A stretch of DNA of 64,000 bases from Phyllobacterium chamaecytisi. Lineage in GTDB: Bacteria > Pseudomonadota > Alphaproteobacteria > Rhizobiales > Rhizobiaceae. The DNA lies in the NCBI RefSeq assembly GCF_020164455.1, contig NZ_JAIQWW010000011.1, positions 120,268 through 184,267 of the forward strand, written 5' to 3'. How positions within the stretch are numbered: position 1 is the first letter of the stretch; each line of letters opens with the position of its first letter. The notes beneath the pieces were generated by a model. That model saw only the letters and a list, made by a program, of their open reading frames with translations, did no database searches and was not told the origin of the DNA. A program made the translations under genes and the position numbers. Positions 45,206-55,350 of the stretch are shown here, piece by piece.

Positions 45206-45522
45206 ACTCTCTTCCTCCTTCGATGCGGCGGCATCCGCACAGAGTGTATCCGTTCGCTCGGGAGAGGGAACTCAACACATATTGATCTGACCCAGATGGC
45301 GACGATTGGCCGGCAAATGGCATTGCGACGCCGTAAAAATTGCAGGCCTCGCTCCGAAGTATTTCTGGAGATGAACTTCACGCGCCAAGCACATGTTCGT
45401 GATCGTGCGTCTATACAGGCGTCGTATACAGTTTCCACAAGCATTAAACCTTGCCCGGTCTGCCTGCCCTGCTTATCGTAAAGAATAGAACAATGATGTT
45501 TACCGATTAACGGGAGGAAGAT
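45206..45522. other. divergent intergenic region, S10 peptidase and 2Fe-2S gene
   Basis: 317 bases without a gene that must hold two promoters. Open frames here on the minus strand run into the 2Fe-2S gene antisense and look non-coding. No strong palindrome was seen. Confidence 0.45.
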
Positions 45523-45990
45523 GTGGCTACGAAACAAATCCAGCTTAATGTTGATGGTAATAATCATGTAATTACCGCGGATCCAGAAATGCCGCTGCTC
45601 TATGCTCTTCGTGACGATCTCGGCCTGCGGAACCCTCGTTTTGGCTGTGGTCTGGCACAGTGCGGTGCGTGCACGGTGCATATTGACGGACAGGCCATCC
45701 GTTCATGCGTGACTCCGGTCGACTTGGTCGGCGTCGGCAAGGTTGTTACTTTGGCCGGTCTCGGCGGGGGAAATGGCAAGGCTCACAAGATCCAGGAGGC
45801 ATTTATCGAAGAGCAGGTTCCGCAATGCGGCTATTGCCTCAACGGTTGGCTGATGACGGCAGCAGCGTTCCTGGAGACAAATCCCAATCCCAGCGATGGT
45901 GAAATTCGTGATGCACTGAGCGGGCTGAAATGCCGCTGCGGTACACATTACAGTATCATGCGTGCCGTCAAGCGCGCGGCACAGGCGTGA
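45523..45990 (+). CDS. 2Fe-2S subunit of a second molybdenum hydroxylase
   Basis: The 155-residue protein carries CGLAQCGACTV, IRSC, QCGYCLNGW and KCRCGTHYS, the cysteines for both 2Fe-2S clusters. The start is GTG at 45523, eight bases after GGGAGGAAG; an ATG two bases earlier is out of frame and ends after 16 codons. It is followed closely by the large subunit gene, which is frameshifted. No cytochrome gene accompanies this pair, unlike the 28-32 kb operon. Confidence 0.93.
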   Translation: MATKQIQLNVDGNNHVITADPEMPLLYALRDDLGLRNPRFGCGLAQCGACTVHIDGQAIRSCVTPVDLVGVGKVVTLAGLGGGNGKAHKIQEAFIEEQVPQCGYCLNGWLMTAAAFLETNPNPSDGEIRDALSGLKCRCGTHYSIMRAVKRAAQA

Positions 45991-46001
45991 GGGAGGCGAC
46001 C

Positions 46002-48259
46002 ATGACGATCAATGTCAACCGACGCACGGTTCTCGGGGCCTTCGGCGCACTTACTATTTCCGTTGTACTGCCCGGCCACAAGGCGCGCGCGGCCATCGTC
46101 GGCGCAATGACACAGCCTCCGCTGAAACCCGAAAATCTTTCCTCCTATATCCAGGTTAATGCGGACGGTACCGTTGTCGCCTTCTGGGGCAAGATGGACA
46201 TGGGCCAGGGCACTGATCTCGGTGTTGCCCAGATGGTGGCCGAGGAGCTTGATCTCCCAGTGTCCAAGGTATTCGTTCAGCAAGGCGATACGGCGACCAG
46301 CATCAATCAGGGTGGAGCTTCGGGATCCACCGGCATCCAGCAGGGTGGCACCGCGTTGCAGAGCGCCGCTGCGGAAGCACACTATCAGCTTGTCGACATG
46401 GCATCGAAACAGCTCGGTGTATCCGTCTCGGACTTAAAGGTGGATGATGGTGTGATCAGTTCCATTGCTGATCCGGCGAAGACGGTGACCTATGCCGAAC
46501 TGATCGGTGGCCGCTTCTTCGATACGCAGCTTGAGTGGAATCAAAAAATTGGCAACAGCCTTTTCGTCAAAGGCAAAGGCACGATAAAGCCTGTTGCCGA
46601 CCACAAGGTTGTTCGCCGATGCGCCGTGATGTGCCGTGGAAAGTTATGGGGACCGGCGACTATGTGGTGGACATAAAGGTGCCGGGTATGTTGCACGCAA
46701 GGGTGATCCGGCCCGAAGTGGCGGGTGCCGTACCTGTCGAGGTCGATGCAACTTCGGTCAAGGACATACCGGATGTACAGATTGTGCGGGAGAAAGGCTT
46801 CCTGGCTATCGTTGCGCCGCGGGAGTGGGACGCGATCAGGGCTGCCGATCAGCTTAAGGTGACATGGTCGGATTCGACACCGAATTTCCCGACACAGGCC
46901 GGTATTTTCGATCACCTTCGGAATGCAAAATCGGTTCATCGTGAACCGGGCGAAGATGTCGGCGATGTCGATGCGGCCTTCGCGGGCGCGGCCAAAGTCA
47001 TCGAGGCGGCCTATGAGTGGCCTTTCCAGAGCCATGCCAGCATGGGCCCGGCGTGCGCCGTGGTTGAAATCAAAGGTGACAGCGCGACGTTGTGGACTGG
47101 GTCGCAGAAACCGCATTTTGCCGCTGCGGGCGTCGCCGCCATCCTGGATATGCCATCGGAGAATGTGCATGGCATCTGGGTTCCCGGCCCCGGCAGCTAT
47201 GGCCGCAACGATGCCGGCGATGCGGCTGCCGATGCAGCGCTTATTGCCAAACTGACGGGTAAACCGATCAGAGTTCAGGGTATGCGGAAGGACGGCACAG
47301 GGTGGGACCCCAAGGGCCCTGCCTCTATCCACACGGCACGAGCCGCGCTCGACAAGGATGGCAACGTTCTAGCCTGGCATTTCGAATCCAAGGGCTTCTC
47401 CCGGGTCGACGTCAACTCCAATGAAAGCGCAACCCGCGACACACTGGCTGGTCAGCTTATCGATACGCCGTTAAAGCCCGGTGTTGGCTTTGGTGTGCCG
47501 GAAGAGTCGTACGGTTTCCCGGCGAAGCGAAAGGCATGGGAAACGGTCGCCCCGTTGCTGGACCGGGCATCGCCGCTCCGGACCACGCATCTGCGCGATC
47601 CCGTCGGGCCGCAAATCCACTTCGCCTCCGAATCATTCATGGATGAGGTAGCATATGCCATAGGCGTGGACCCGTTAGAATTCCGCCTCAAATACATTAC
47701 CGACCCTCGTGACATCGCCGTCGTCAAGGCGGCAACGGAAAAGGCCGGCTGGCAAGCCCGCACTGCCGCGCGTCGGCAAAGCGCAGGTGACGGCAAGTTC
47801 AAGGGGCAGGGGATGTCCTATGCGCAGCGCAGTGGCACAAGGGTCGCGGTGGTCTGCGAGGTCGAAATCGAGAGCAAAACCGGTCGCATATGGGCCCGGA
47901 AATTCACCGTGGCTCATGACTGTGGCATGATCGTCAACCCACGGCAGCTCACGCACACAATCGAAGGCAATATCGTCCAGGCAATCAGCCGATCGGTGCA
48001 TGAGGAAGTGCAGTTCGACGACAAGAACGTCACCAGTGTCGATTGGGAAACCTACCCGATCCTCGATATTACGGAGACGCCGGAGACAATCGACGTGGTT
48101 CTGATCGATCACAAGGAACTACCGCCCAGCGGCGCCGGCGAGCCTTCCATGCGACCGGTTGCTGCGGCTATCGCCAACGCGATATTCGATGCGACCGGCG
48201 TGCGGATTCGTCAGGCACCATTCACGCCGGATAAGCTCAAGGCCGCGGGGCTGGCCTGA
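46002..48259 (+). pseudogene. molybdopterin-binding large subunit (IorB-like), frameshifted
   Basis: The gene starts at 46002 after GGGAGG with a Tat signal (NRRTVLGAFGALTIS). The first frame runs through WGKMDMGQGTDLG, GGASGSTGIQQGG and KPVADHKVV to about 46615, then becomes nonsense and stops at 46676. The rest continues in another frame from about 46619 (MRRDVPWKVMG) to 48259, ending with the intact PPSGAGEPSMRP active-site loop. A deletion of about four bases near 46612-46618 would explain it. Sequencing error is possible; otherwise the enzyme is inactive. Confidence 0.85.
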
Positions 48260-48287
48260 AAATTGATCGTCTTGCTCAGGGACCTCA

Positions 48288-48317
48288 CGAGAAGCCGTAT
48301 TGCGGTTCGGCTTCTCG
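48288..48317. terminator. bidirectional stem-loop after the hydroxylase gene
   Basis: CGAGAAGCCG (48288-48297) and CGGCTTCTCG (48308-48317) form a perfect 10-bp stem with a 10-base loop between two convergent genes. There is no T tract, so it is a terminator by position and strength. Confidence 0.6.
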
Positions 48318-48327
48318 CTGTGTCGCG

Positions 48328-48624
48328 CTAGCGTTCGGTCATGGATTGATGCGTCGAAGTCGCATTTTTGAACGGGAATGGTTTTTGGAAATGCCCGCGT
48401 CCCGCCATAAAACCGAGCTCACGATTTGCTGCCATTGCCGCCAGCTCGTCCTCATCACGAACGCCGCTCTCATAGATAGCCATGATGACGCGAGCCAGGT
48501 CGTTACAGCGCTCATGGGTCTTGGGACACCGATCCAATAGTTGCGATGCTCTGTTGTGAGCCCGCTGCATGGTTTCCCAATCGGTAGTCGCGAATATCCG
48601 TCGGTCTCTATCTGTGAATGTCAT
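48328..48624 (-). CDS. hypothetical protein (98 aa)
   Basis: ATG at 48624 (MTFTDRDRRIFATTDW) opens a soluble, charged, helical protein with two cysteines in DRCPKTHERCNDLA. No family is known to me. It lies on the same strand as and after the topoisomerase IB gene, with about 250 gene-free bases between. Coding-like composition supports it. Confidence 0.5.
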   Translation of the reverse strand: MTFTDRDRRIFATTDWETMQRAHNRASQLLDRCPKTHERCNDLARVIMAIYESGVRDEDELAAMAANRELGFMAGRGHFQKPFPFKNATSTHQSMTER

Positions 48625-48873
48625 GACACGCTCCCATCTGTTCAGCGAGAACACATCTCAATTGGCGGGCCGCCATTCCGCGAGGTAATTGTGGCGGCGA
48701 TATGGAAAAAGCTAAGCGCATTTTCTGTCCTGCCGCAAATCGAATTGGATTCGCTTGTCGAATGCACCACTTACCGCACTGCAAAAGGGATGTGCCGATG
48801 GGCAAATTTGGCAAGCGGGTTATGCGCGGATAATACCAATTGGGGATGGCGCTGAATGGACCTCCCATCTGGT

Positions 48874-49884
48874 TCATTCAGTTGCTTGTTCAAGGAGCCT
48901 CATCAGCCCTGTTTCGGGGCCGGTTAGACCTTTCCGATGGGGTGCACGCAGAAGCGAACTATTGAGTTGGCCGGCATTGAAACATTCGGTCACAAGGGGA
49001 TGAACATAACTCGAGCGCGTAACCGCGGGTGTATTGCGCAGGAACTCGCTGACATTGCGCATGGCCGCAGCAAGAGCCCGCTTCCGAGCGGAATCGGTGT
49101 TGGCATCGTTCTGCGCCAGGAATTCGAGTGCGCGGGCAGATCCATGAAAAGTCCTGAAATCCTTGGCGCTGACTTTTGAGCCGGAGATTTCTTGCAGATA
49201 TTGGTTCAGTTCTCCCGCGTGCAGGCTGCGCCAGCGCTGCTTGTCCTTGTATTGGAACAGCCTTCCCCGCCGTTTCAGAGCCTTTAAGCGCCGGACGGCG
49301 GCGCGATCGCTGATCGCTATTTCGTTCCTCTTTTTCGATTTACCGGCAAAGACGAAATTGGCGATATTGCCGTTGATCTTGAGATCGCTATTTTTCAGTG
49401 AGGCGATGCCTCGACCACCATCCTTGGCATATTTTTCATGCCCGGCCCGGAAAGCCTTTTGATCGATCAGTTTTACTGCGAGCGCGACGAGCGGACGACT
49501 TGATGTCGGCGGTCGCTGCATGTCACGCAGAATGCGCTTGCGGATACGTGGAAGCGCCTTGCCAAAGGCAAGCAGCCGGTGCGTTTTGATACTGTTACGC
49601 ACGTCCTCCCACTTCGGGTGGTAGATATATTGTCGGCGTCCAAGCGTGTCCAAGCCTACAGCCTGAATATGGCCGTCGCATTCATCGCAGCAACAAACCT
49701 CGGTCCACGCAGGAGGAATTACCAGAGCAGTGATGCGCTCGATGTGCTTTTTTGAGACTGGACGTCCATTGGTGCGGACGTAATGGAATGTGTCTCCAAG
49801 TGGCTCACGCTTTAAAGTGAATGTTTCCGGATCGACCAGCTTAAGCCCAAGTACTCCAGCATAATATGCATAATCCGGCTGCAT
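48874..49884 (-). CDS. DNA topoisomerase IB
   Basis: The 336-residue protein is a eukaryote-like type IB topoisomerase of the poxvirus/bacterial form. It has IPPAWTEVCCCDECDGHIQAVG, GRRQYIYHPKWEDVR, FRTFHGSARALEFL and a late SSYVHPLV with the probable catalytic tyrosine. It relaxes supercoils by nicking one strand. ATG at 49884 has GGTGAAG before it; the frame from 49959 adds an unlikely leader. It neighbours the NHEJ genes, so a link to break repair is plausible. Confidence 0.93.
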   Translation of the reverse strand: MQPDYAYYAGVLGLKLVDPETFTLKREPLGDTFHYVRTNGRPVSKKHIERITALVIPPAWTEVCCCDECDGHIQAVGLDTLGRRQYIYHPKWEDVRNSIKTHRLLAFGKALPRIRKRILRDMQRPPTSSRPLVALAVKLIDQKAFRAGHEKYAKDGGRGIASLKNSDLKINGNIANFVFAGKSKKRNEIAISDRAAVRRLKALKRRGRLFQYKDKQRWRSLHAGELNQYLQEISGSKVSAKDFRTFHGSARALEFLAQNDANTDSARKRALAAAMRNVSEFLRNTPAVTRSSYVHPLVTECFNAGQLNSSLLRAPHRKGLTGPETGLMRLLEQATE

Positions 49885-50000
49885 TTCTTCACCCTGTTGT
49901 TGCGGTTGAAGAACGTTTGTCGTGACGGGACTGTTCCCTGAGACGCAAAAAAGGTGCAAGCTCGTGAAGCAATCCTGTTCCAGTTCGATAAGGAACCACT

Positions 50001-50300
50001 ATGACCAATTTTGCTCTCTACGTGCCCCTCGAAGCAAAACCCGGAAAAGAGGAAGATGTTGCAGCGTTTCTCCAGTCGGCTTTACCGCTGGTAAATGAGG
50101 AATCCGGAACCGTCGCATGGTTCGCTATACGTCTCGGTAAAAGTTCCTTTGCAATCTTTGACGCATTTGCCGACGAGGGCGGGCGCAACGCACATCTTTC
50201 GGGGAAAGTTGCTGCCGCTCTGATGGCGCGAGCAGACGAGCTATTCGCCAGCCCGCCGCAGATCAACAAGGCCGATGTACTTGCCTCCAAACTGCCATGA
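50001..50300 (+). CDS. ABM-domain (antibiotic biosynthesis monooxygenase) protein
   Basis: The 99-residue protein fits a single ABM ferredoxin-like domain: LYVPLEAKPGKEEDVAAFLQ, TVAWFAIRLGKSSFAIFDAF and a helix ending before the last strand. Such proteins act as small oxygenases or ligand-binding dimers. The function here is unknown. It has AAGGAA before the ATG and lies between the topoisomerase and first Ku genes. Confidence 0.88.
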   Translation: MTNFALYVPLEAKPGKEEDVAAFLQSALPLVNEESGTVAWFAIRLGKSSFAIFDAFADEGGRNAHLSGKVAAALMARADELFASPPQINKADVLASKLP

Positions 50301-50375
50301 CGCTACATGATTGATTCTATGGAACGAATTCTCTATCGAACCGTTTTTGCCGGACATATCGGGGGAGCATGAGTC

Positions 50376-51182
50376 ATGGCGCCGCGTTCATTCTGGAAAG
50401 GCTATTTGAAGCTTTCGCTCGTCACCTGCCCGGTGGCGATGGTGCCCGCAACGACGGACAATGAAAAGGTCAAGTTTCACACGCTTAACCGGAAAACCGG
50501 CAACCGTGTTGTCAGCCAATATGTCGATTCCGTAAGCGGCAAGCCGGTGGACGAAGACGACGAGGTCAAAGGCTATCAGCGTAGCGAAGACGAATATGTC
50601 ATGCTCGAGGATGACGAGATCGAGGCCGTGGGGCTTGAGAGCACGCGAACGATCGATATTTCGATGTTTGTGCCGCGCGATAGTATTGATTGGGTCTGGT
50701 ATGACAAGCCACACTATCTGACGCCGGACGATCCGGTCGGCGAGGAAGCCTTCTCGGTCATCCGCGATGCGATGGAGGCAACCGGCCAGGTCGGGATTTC
50801 GCGGCTGGTTATGTACAGGCGGGAGCGCGCGGTAATGCTGGAGCCGCGAGGTCGCGGCATTGTCTTGTGGACGTTGCGCTATGGCGATGAGGTGCGTGAT
50901 CGCGATGCGTACTTCGGTGATATCAAGAATGACAAGGTCGACAGCAATCTGATGTCATTGGTGAGGACACTGATCGATGAGCGGATGAAGCCTTGGGATC
51001 CCAAAATGGTTGATGATCCAGTTCAGGATCGCCTGCTGGAAATTATAGCAGCGAAGAAGAAGGGCAAAAAGCGCCCGGCAAAGGCAAAGGAAAGCACCTC
51101 GGAGCCTCCGAGCAATGTCGTCAATATCATGGACGCTTTGAAGAAGAGTATCGCCAGCGAAAGCAAATCGAAAAAACGCTAA
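50376..51182 (+). CDS. ku: Ku protein (first copy)
   Basis: The 268-residue protein is a bacterial Ku, a ring-shaped homodimer that binds double-strand break ends and recruits LigD. It starts MAPRSFWKGYLKLSLVTCPV and has KVKFHTLNRKTGNRVVSQYV, WYDKPHYLTPDDPVGEEAF and RLVMYRRERAVMLEPRGRGI. The tail is rich in lysine and carries NVVNIMDALKKS. The gene runs toward ligD with stop codons overlapping by four bases, while the second Ku gene is in the ligD operon. Confidence 0.95.
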   Translation: MAPRSFWKGYLKLSLVTCPVAMVPATTDNEKVKFHTLNRKTGNRVVSQYVDSVSGKPVDEDDEVKGYQRSEDEYVMLEDDEIEAVGLESTRTIDISMFVPRDSIDWVWYDKPHYLTPDDPVGEEAFSVIRDAMEATGQVGISRLVMYRRERAVMLEPRGRGIVLWTLRYGDEVRDRDAYFGDIKNDKVDSNLMSLVRTLIDERMKPWDPKMVDDPVQDRLLEIIAAKKKGKKRPAKAKESTSEPPSNVVNIMDALKKSIASESKSKKR

Positions 51183-53737
51183 CTGTTCCTTTTTGGCTTG
51201 GGCTTTTCAATGGGAGCGGCGGCTGCACGAAAATCGGTCCAGGGATCGCGTTTTATCGCGGCAAGACGCGTCGCCGTGTTCAAAACCGTGAAATAGGCCG
51301 GACCAATGCCGGGAGTAAGTTCATCCCATTCGAGTGGCATTGAAACGGCGGCGCCTGGACGCGCCCGGGTAGAGTAGGGCGCCACTGCTGTCATACCGCG
51401 CTGGTTGCGCAGATAATCGATGAGAATCTTGCCCGTGCGTTTCGACTTGGTGATCGTCGAGACATAGGAGTCAGGACTGTCGGACGCCATGGAATCGGCA
51501 AGTGCTTTGGTGAAAGCCTTGACTTCCGGCCAGGTAGCTTTGGGTTTGACCGGGGCCACCACGTGGAGACCCTTCCCCCCGGACGTCTTGACGAAGGCGG
51601 CTAGACCTGCCTGTTCAAGTCGTTCCCGGGTTTCAAATGCGCCTGCTATGACCTGTTCCCAAGGAACATTCTCACCGGGATCGAGATCCATGATGATCAT
51701 GTCCGGGCGTTCCCAATCTGCGATTGTCGAACCCCAAGGGTGAATTTCGAGTACCGCCGACTGCACCAGCCCGATCAGCCCATCAAGATCATTGATACTG
51801 ATCAGCGGTTCGTCGTCTTTGTCTTTTGGATCGGTGACCAAGGCGATATTGGAATTGAGGCCCTTCCACGCGTGTTTCTGAAAAAAGGTTTGGCCACTGA
51901 TGCCTTCCGGACCCCGCAGCAAGGCCAAGGGGCGCGCCACGACGAAGGGAGCGATATACTTCCAGACCTCGGTATAGTAGTCCGCCAGACCTTGCTTGGT
52001 GACGCCTTCTTCGGGCCAATAGATGCGGTCGGGATGGGTAAGTTTCACTGTGGGCCTCTCCTGTTGTGGCGATGCCTTTGCCTTTGGCGTCTCGCGCACG
52101 ACTTCGCTTGGATGTTTGTCCTCGCGCAGGCCGCGGAACGCTGCATGACGCAGATTGTTGTCTGCCGTCCAGGCGCGGAATTCCACCTCAGCGACAAGTT
52201 GCGGTTTCACATAGCGCACCTGTCGTGCCGCATCGGCGCTCAGCTTTTCGGCAAAGGGACTTTCCGGCGCGCGAATGCGTTCGAGCCGGCGAAACAAATC
52301 TTCTGCCACCGAAGCGCTGTATCCTGTTCCGACGCGGCCAACGTGTTCAAGTTTCTTGCCGTTGTAAACGCCCATGACCAGCGAGCCGATCGCCCTGCGC
52401 GATGTGGTGGATGGTACGTAGCCCCCGATGACGAATTCCTGCCGTTGTGAGCATTTGGCCTTGATCCAATCCTTGACGCGGCCGGAGCGGTATGGTGCAT
52501 CGCGAAGCTTCGACACGATACCTTCGAGGCTGAGCCTGCAGGCGTGATCGAGAATAAGCGGCCCGTTTTCTTCGAAATGTCCACTATAGCGGATCAATCC
52601 GGGCGCATCGGCGGTCAGTTTTTCCAGCATGGCCTTGCGCTCGACCAAGGGCAAATCTTGCAGGTTAAAGCCGTCAAGATAGAGGAGGTCGAAAACGTAG
52701 AAGACGAAACGATCCGTGCGATTATCGCTGAGGTCGGCTTGCAGGGCGGAAAAGTTGGAGGCGCCTCCAGCTGTTTCGACCACCAGCTCGCCATCGATCA
52801 GCGCCGTGCCAATTGGCAAGCTTTGAAATGCGCCAACGATTTCTTTGCCGAACTTCTTAGTCCAGTCGAGGCCGTTACGCGTGAACAGCTTGACCCGGCC
52901 GGCCTCGATCCGTACCTGCAGTCGATAGCCGTCAAACTTTATCTCGTGAATCCAGCGCTCGCCCGAAGGCGGCTTTGGCGCAAGTGTCGCCAGCGTTGGC
53001 TCAACAAAAGAGGGAAGGGGTGCCTTCCTGGCTCCTTCGATTTTTGAGGGATCAGGAACATTCGCCGCTTGGGTGTCAGAAGACAATGCTTTGACAGCTT
53101 TGGCGGCGGCTTTGCCATTGGCAGCCTTTTTTTTATCGATTTTGCCGGTTTTTGAAGACCAGCCGGGGTCTTCGCCAGCGACATCGGCGATTTCACGCCC
53201 GGTCTTGACGGATTCGGGGCGCTCTTCAAGGATATCAGGATCGCTTTCGGTGCGCGCGGCATCATCTTCCGCCTTTATGAGCAACCAGTTCTCACGCTTT
53301 TCGCGCGGTTTGCCATGCATGCGAACCAGATGCCAACGCCCTGAAAGCTTTTCGCCGTGAAGTTCGAACTCCAGATGGCCCTTGGCATAACCGTACTTCT
53401 GGTCAAAGACCGGGGTCCAGGTGCCACGGTCCCAGACAATGACAGTACCACCACCATACTCGCCCTTGGGTATCGTGCCCTCGAAGCCGCCATACTCCAA
53501 AGGATGGTCTTCCACGTGGACCGCGAGCCGCTTCTCACTCGGTACCAGGCTTGGGCCGCGCGTAACGGCCCAACTCTTCAAAACGCCATCCATTTCAAGG
53601 CGTAAATCGTAGTGAAGTCGCGTCGCATCGTGTTTCTGGATGACGAAACTATCACCGGCCTTGCGCGACTTGCGCCCCTTTGGCTCTGACGTTGTCTTGA
53701 AATCGCGTTTTTTCCGGTATGTTTCAAGCGCAACCAT
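51179..53737 (-). CDS. ligD: ATP-dependent DNA ligase D (PE-ligase-polymerase)
   Basis: The 852-residue protein joins double-strand breaks. In order: a 3'-phosphoesterase (about 1-170: FVIQKHDATRLHYDLRLEMD), a linker of about 70 residues, the ligase (about 235-530) with the nucleotidyl lysine in IHEIKFDGYRLQVR, and the primase-polymerase (about 570-840) with IIMDLDPGEN and SGGKGLHVV. The start lies three bases after the second Ku gene. This PE-LIG-POL order differs from the POL-first order in mycobacteria. Confidence 0.96.
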   Translation of the reverse strand: MVALETYRKKRDFKTTSEPKGRKSRKAGDSFVIQKHDATRLHYDLRLEMDGVLKSWAVTRGPSLVPSEKRLAVHVEDHPLEYGGFEGTIPKGEYGGGTVIVWDRGTWTPVFDQKYGYAKGHLEFELHGEKLSGRWHLVRMHGKPREKRENWLLIKAEDDAARTESDPDILEERPESVKTGREIADVAGEDPGWSSKTGKIDKKKAANGKAAAKAVKALSSDTQAANVPDPSKIEGARKAPLPSFVEPTLATLAPKPPSGERWIHEIKFDGYRLQVRIEAGRVKLFTRNGLDWTKKFGKEIVGAFQSLPIGTALIDGELVVETAGGASNFSALQADLSDNRTDRFVFYVFDLLYLDGFNLQDLPLVERKAMLEKLTADAPGLIRYSGHFEENGPLILDHACRLSLEGIVSKLRDAPYRSGRVKDWIKAKCSQRQEFVIGGYVPSTTSRRAIGSLVMGVYNGKKLEHVGRVGTGYSASVAEDLFRRLERIRAPESPFAEKLSADAARQVRYVKPQLVAEVEFRAWTADNNLRHAAFRGLREDKHPSEVVRETPKAKASPQQERPTVKLTHPDRIYWPEEGVTKQGLADYYTEVWKYIAPFVVARPLALLRGPEGISGQTFFQKHAWKGLNSNIALVTDPKDKDDEPLISINDLDGLIGLVQSAVLEIHPWGSTIADWERPDMIIMDLDPGENVPWEQVIAGAFETRERLEQAGLAAFVKTSGGKGLHVVAPVKPKATWPEVKAFTKALADSMASDSPDSYVSTITKSKRTGKILIDYLRNQRGMTAVAPYSTRARPGAAVSMPLEWDELTPGIGPAYFTVLNTATRLAAIKRDPWTDFRAAAAPIEKPKPKRNS

Positions 53738-53740
53738 AAA

Positions 53741-54589
53741 TCAGCTCGCCTTCCTCCGTGCGGGTTCCGCCTTGGGTTTGCGGGCTTGAGTCTTTTTGGG
53801 TTTCGCCTCTTTCTTGCCTGCACCCGCGCTTTGCCGCAGCGCCTCCATAAGGTCGACGACCTTCTCGGACTTGGCGGGTTGCTTCTTGGGGATCGGCTTG
53901 CCTTCGAGTTTAGCCCGGACCAGTTCGGCAAGAGCGGCCTCGTATCGATCCTTATACTCGGAAGGGTCAAAGCTGCCGCGTTTCGTTCCGATAATATGCT
54001 TGGCTAGGTCCAGCATCTCGCCCGTGATCTTCATCTCGGGGATGTCGCTAAACGCATCCTTGGCTGAGCGGATCTCGTAATCGAAGTGCAACGTGTTGGC
54101 GACCAGTCCACCGCCTGAGGCACGGATTAGAAGCGTGCGCGCGCGACGGAAAAGCACCGTTTGGGCAAGCGCGGCCACCTTCTTATCTCTCATGCCCTCA
54201 CAGATGAGAGTAAAGGCTTCCTGGCCGTGCTTGTCACTGGGCGCGAGATAATATGGCTTGTCGAAATATATGTCGTCCACATCGTCCGTGGCAACGAATG
54301 CTTCGACTGATAGCGTCTTGTCGCTCTCGGGAACCGCAGCAGCAACCTCTTCGGGCTCAAGCACGATGTAATCGTTGTCGCCAACCTCGTAGCCCTTGAC
54401 CTGATCTTCCTTCTCGACCGGCTTACCGCTGTCGGAATCAATGAACTGACGCTGAACCCGATGGCCGGTCGCACGGTTCAACGTGTGAAAGGCGATGCGG
54501 TCGGAGGTCGAGGCTGCGGTGTAAAGCGCTACAGGGCACGAAAGCTCTGCAACCTTCAGAAAGCCTTTCCAATTTGCTCTTGGCGCCAA
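53741..54589 (-). CDS. ku: Ku protein (second copy)
   Basis: The 282-residue Ku starts MAPRANWKGFLKVAELSCPV and has RIAFHTLNRATGHRVQRQFI, YFDKPYYLAPSDKHGQEAFT and LLIRASGGGLVANTLHFDYE. Its tail shares VVDLMEALRQS with the first copy, then extends into about 35 residues of Lys, Arg, Pro and Ala. It forms an operon with ligD. The two Ku proteins could form homo- or heterodimers; multiple Ku genes are known in rhizobia. Confidence 0.95.
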   Translation of the reverse strand: MAPRANWKGFLKVAELSCPVALYTAASTSDRIAFHTLNRATGHRVQRQFIDSDSGKPVEKEDQVKGYEVGDNDYIVLEPEEVAAAVPESDKTLSVEAFVATDDVDDIYFDKPYYLAPSDKHGQEAFTLICEGMRDKKVAALAQTVLFRRARTLLIRASGGGLVANTLHFDYEIRSAKDAFSDIPEMKITGEMLDLAKHIIGTKRGSFDPSEYKDRYEAALAELVRAKLEGKPIPKKQPAKSEKVVDLMEALRQSAGAGKKEAKPKKTQARKPKAEPARRKAS

Positions 54590-54783
54590 CGCTCAACTCC
54601 CATGGCTCGTATTGCGAAATGCACTTGAGGTGGATTAGTTCCGAAACCCTTGTTGATCCGTACGTTCGACGGCTTGATGCATGGACGGGACGGTAACAAT
54701 CTTGGCAGAAGAATACAACTTGAACGGGAAATAGCAGGGTTGGCAAACAACGGCGGGCCGTATGATTGGAGCGCGACGGAGGC

Positions 54784-55230
54784 TCAAACCATTTTCACAT
54801 ACTTGATGAAAGGTGTTACTTTCGCGACGCGGTCGTAAAGCTGCCGTGCCGTCATGTTATCCTGGTTGGTCGTCCAATAGACCGAGTGGGCGCCAGCCTT
54901 GGCAGCCTCGGCATGGACGGCTTCGATCAATGCGCGGCCAACGCCCCTGCCGCGTACCTCGGGGTCGGCGTATAGATCCTGAAGATAGCAGACGTCCTCG
55001 ATGCTCCAGTTGTGCCGATGAAACAGGTAGTGCGTTAGCCCGACAGATTTGCCTTCAAACTCGGCGATGAAGCCGCGATATTCGTGATTGGCACCGGAAG
55101 TCAGCCTCGCGAATGTCGTTTGGTAGACCTCTTCAGGCACTGTGGTTTCATAAAAGGTGAGATAAGCAGTCCAAAGCCGCCGCCACTGGGATTCGTCGGA
55201 TTTTTGCAAAGGGCGGATTTGAACGCTCAT
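54784..55230 (-). CDS. GNAT-family N-acetyltransferase
   Basis: The 148-residue protein has the acetyl-CoA-binding motif A (VCYLQDLYADPEVRGRGVGR then ALIEAVHAEA) and motif B (YWTTNQDNMTARQLYDRVA). The N-terminal part begins IRPLQKSDESQWRRLWTAYL. It should acetylate an amine of a small molecule or protein. Substrate is unknown. It stands alone between the NHEJ genes and the 6S RNA. Confidence 0.92.
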   Translation of the reverse strand: MSVQIRPLQKSDESQWRRLWTAYLTFYETTVPEEVYQTTFARLTSGANHEYRGFIAEFEGKSVGLTHYLFHRHNWSIEDVCYLQDLYADPEVRGRGVGRALIEAVHAEAAKAGAHSVYWTTNQDNMTARQLYDRVAKVTPFIKYVKMV

Positions 55231-55350
55231 CTATATTTGTCTCCTGATCTGCCAGGCGAGATTAAGGTTGCGAATTAATGAGCGCAAGAGGTTGAAATTA
55301 GCCGACAACCCTACTGGTGCAATCCAACCAACCGTCCTATATTTGGGTTG

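Noticed and set aside
45175..45681. Minus-strand frame of 168 codons between the S10 and 2Fe-2S genes
   Set aside because: It overlaps the start of the well-supported 2Fe-2S gene antisense and shows no motif.
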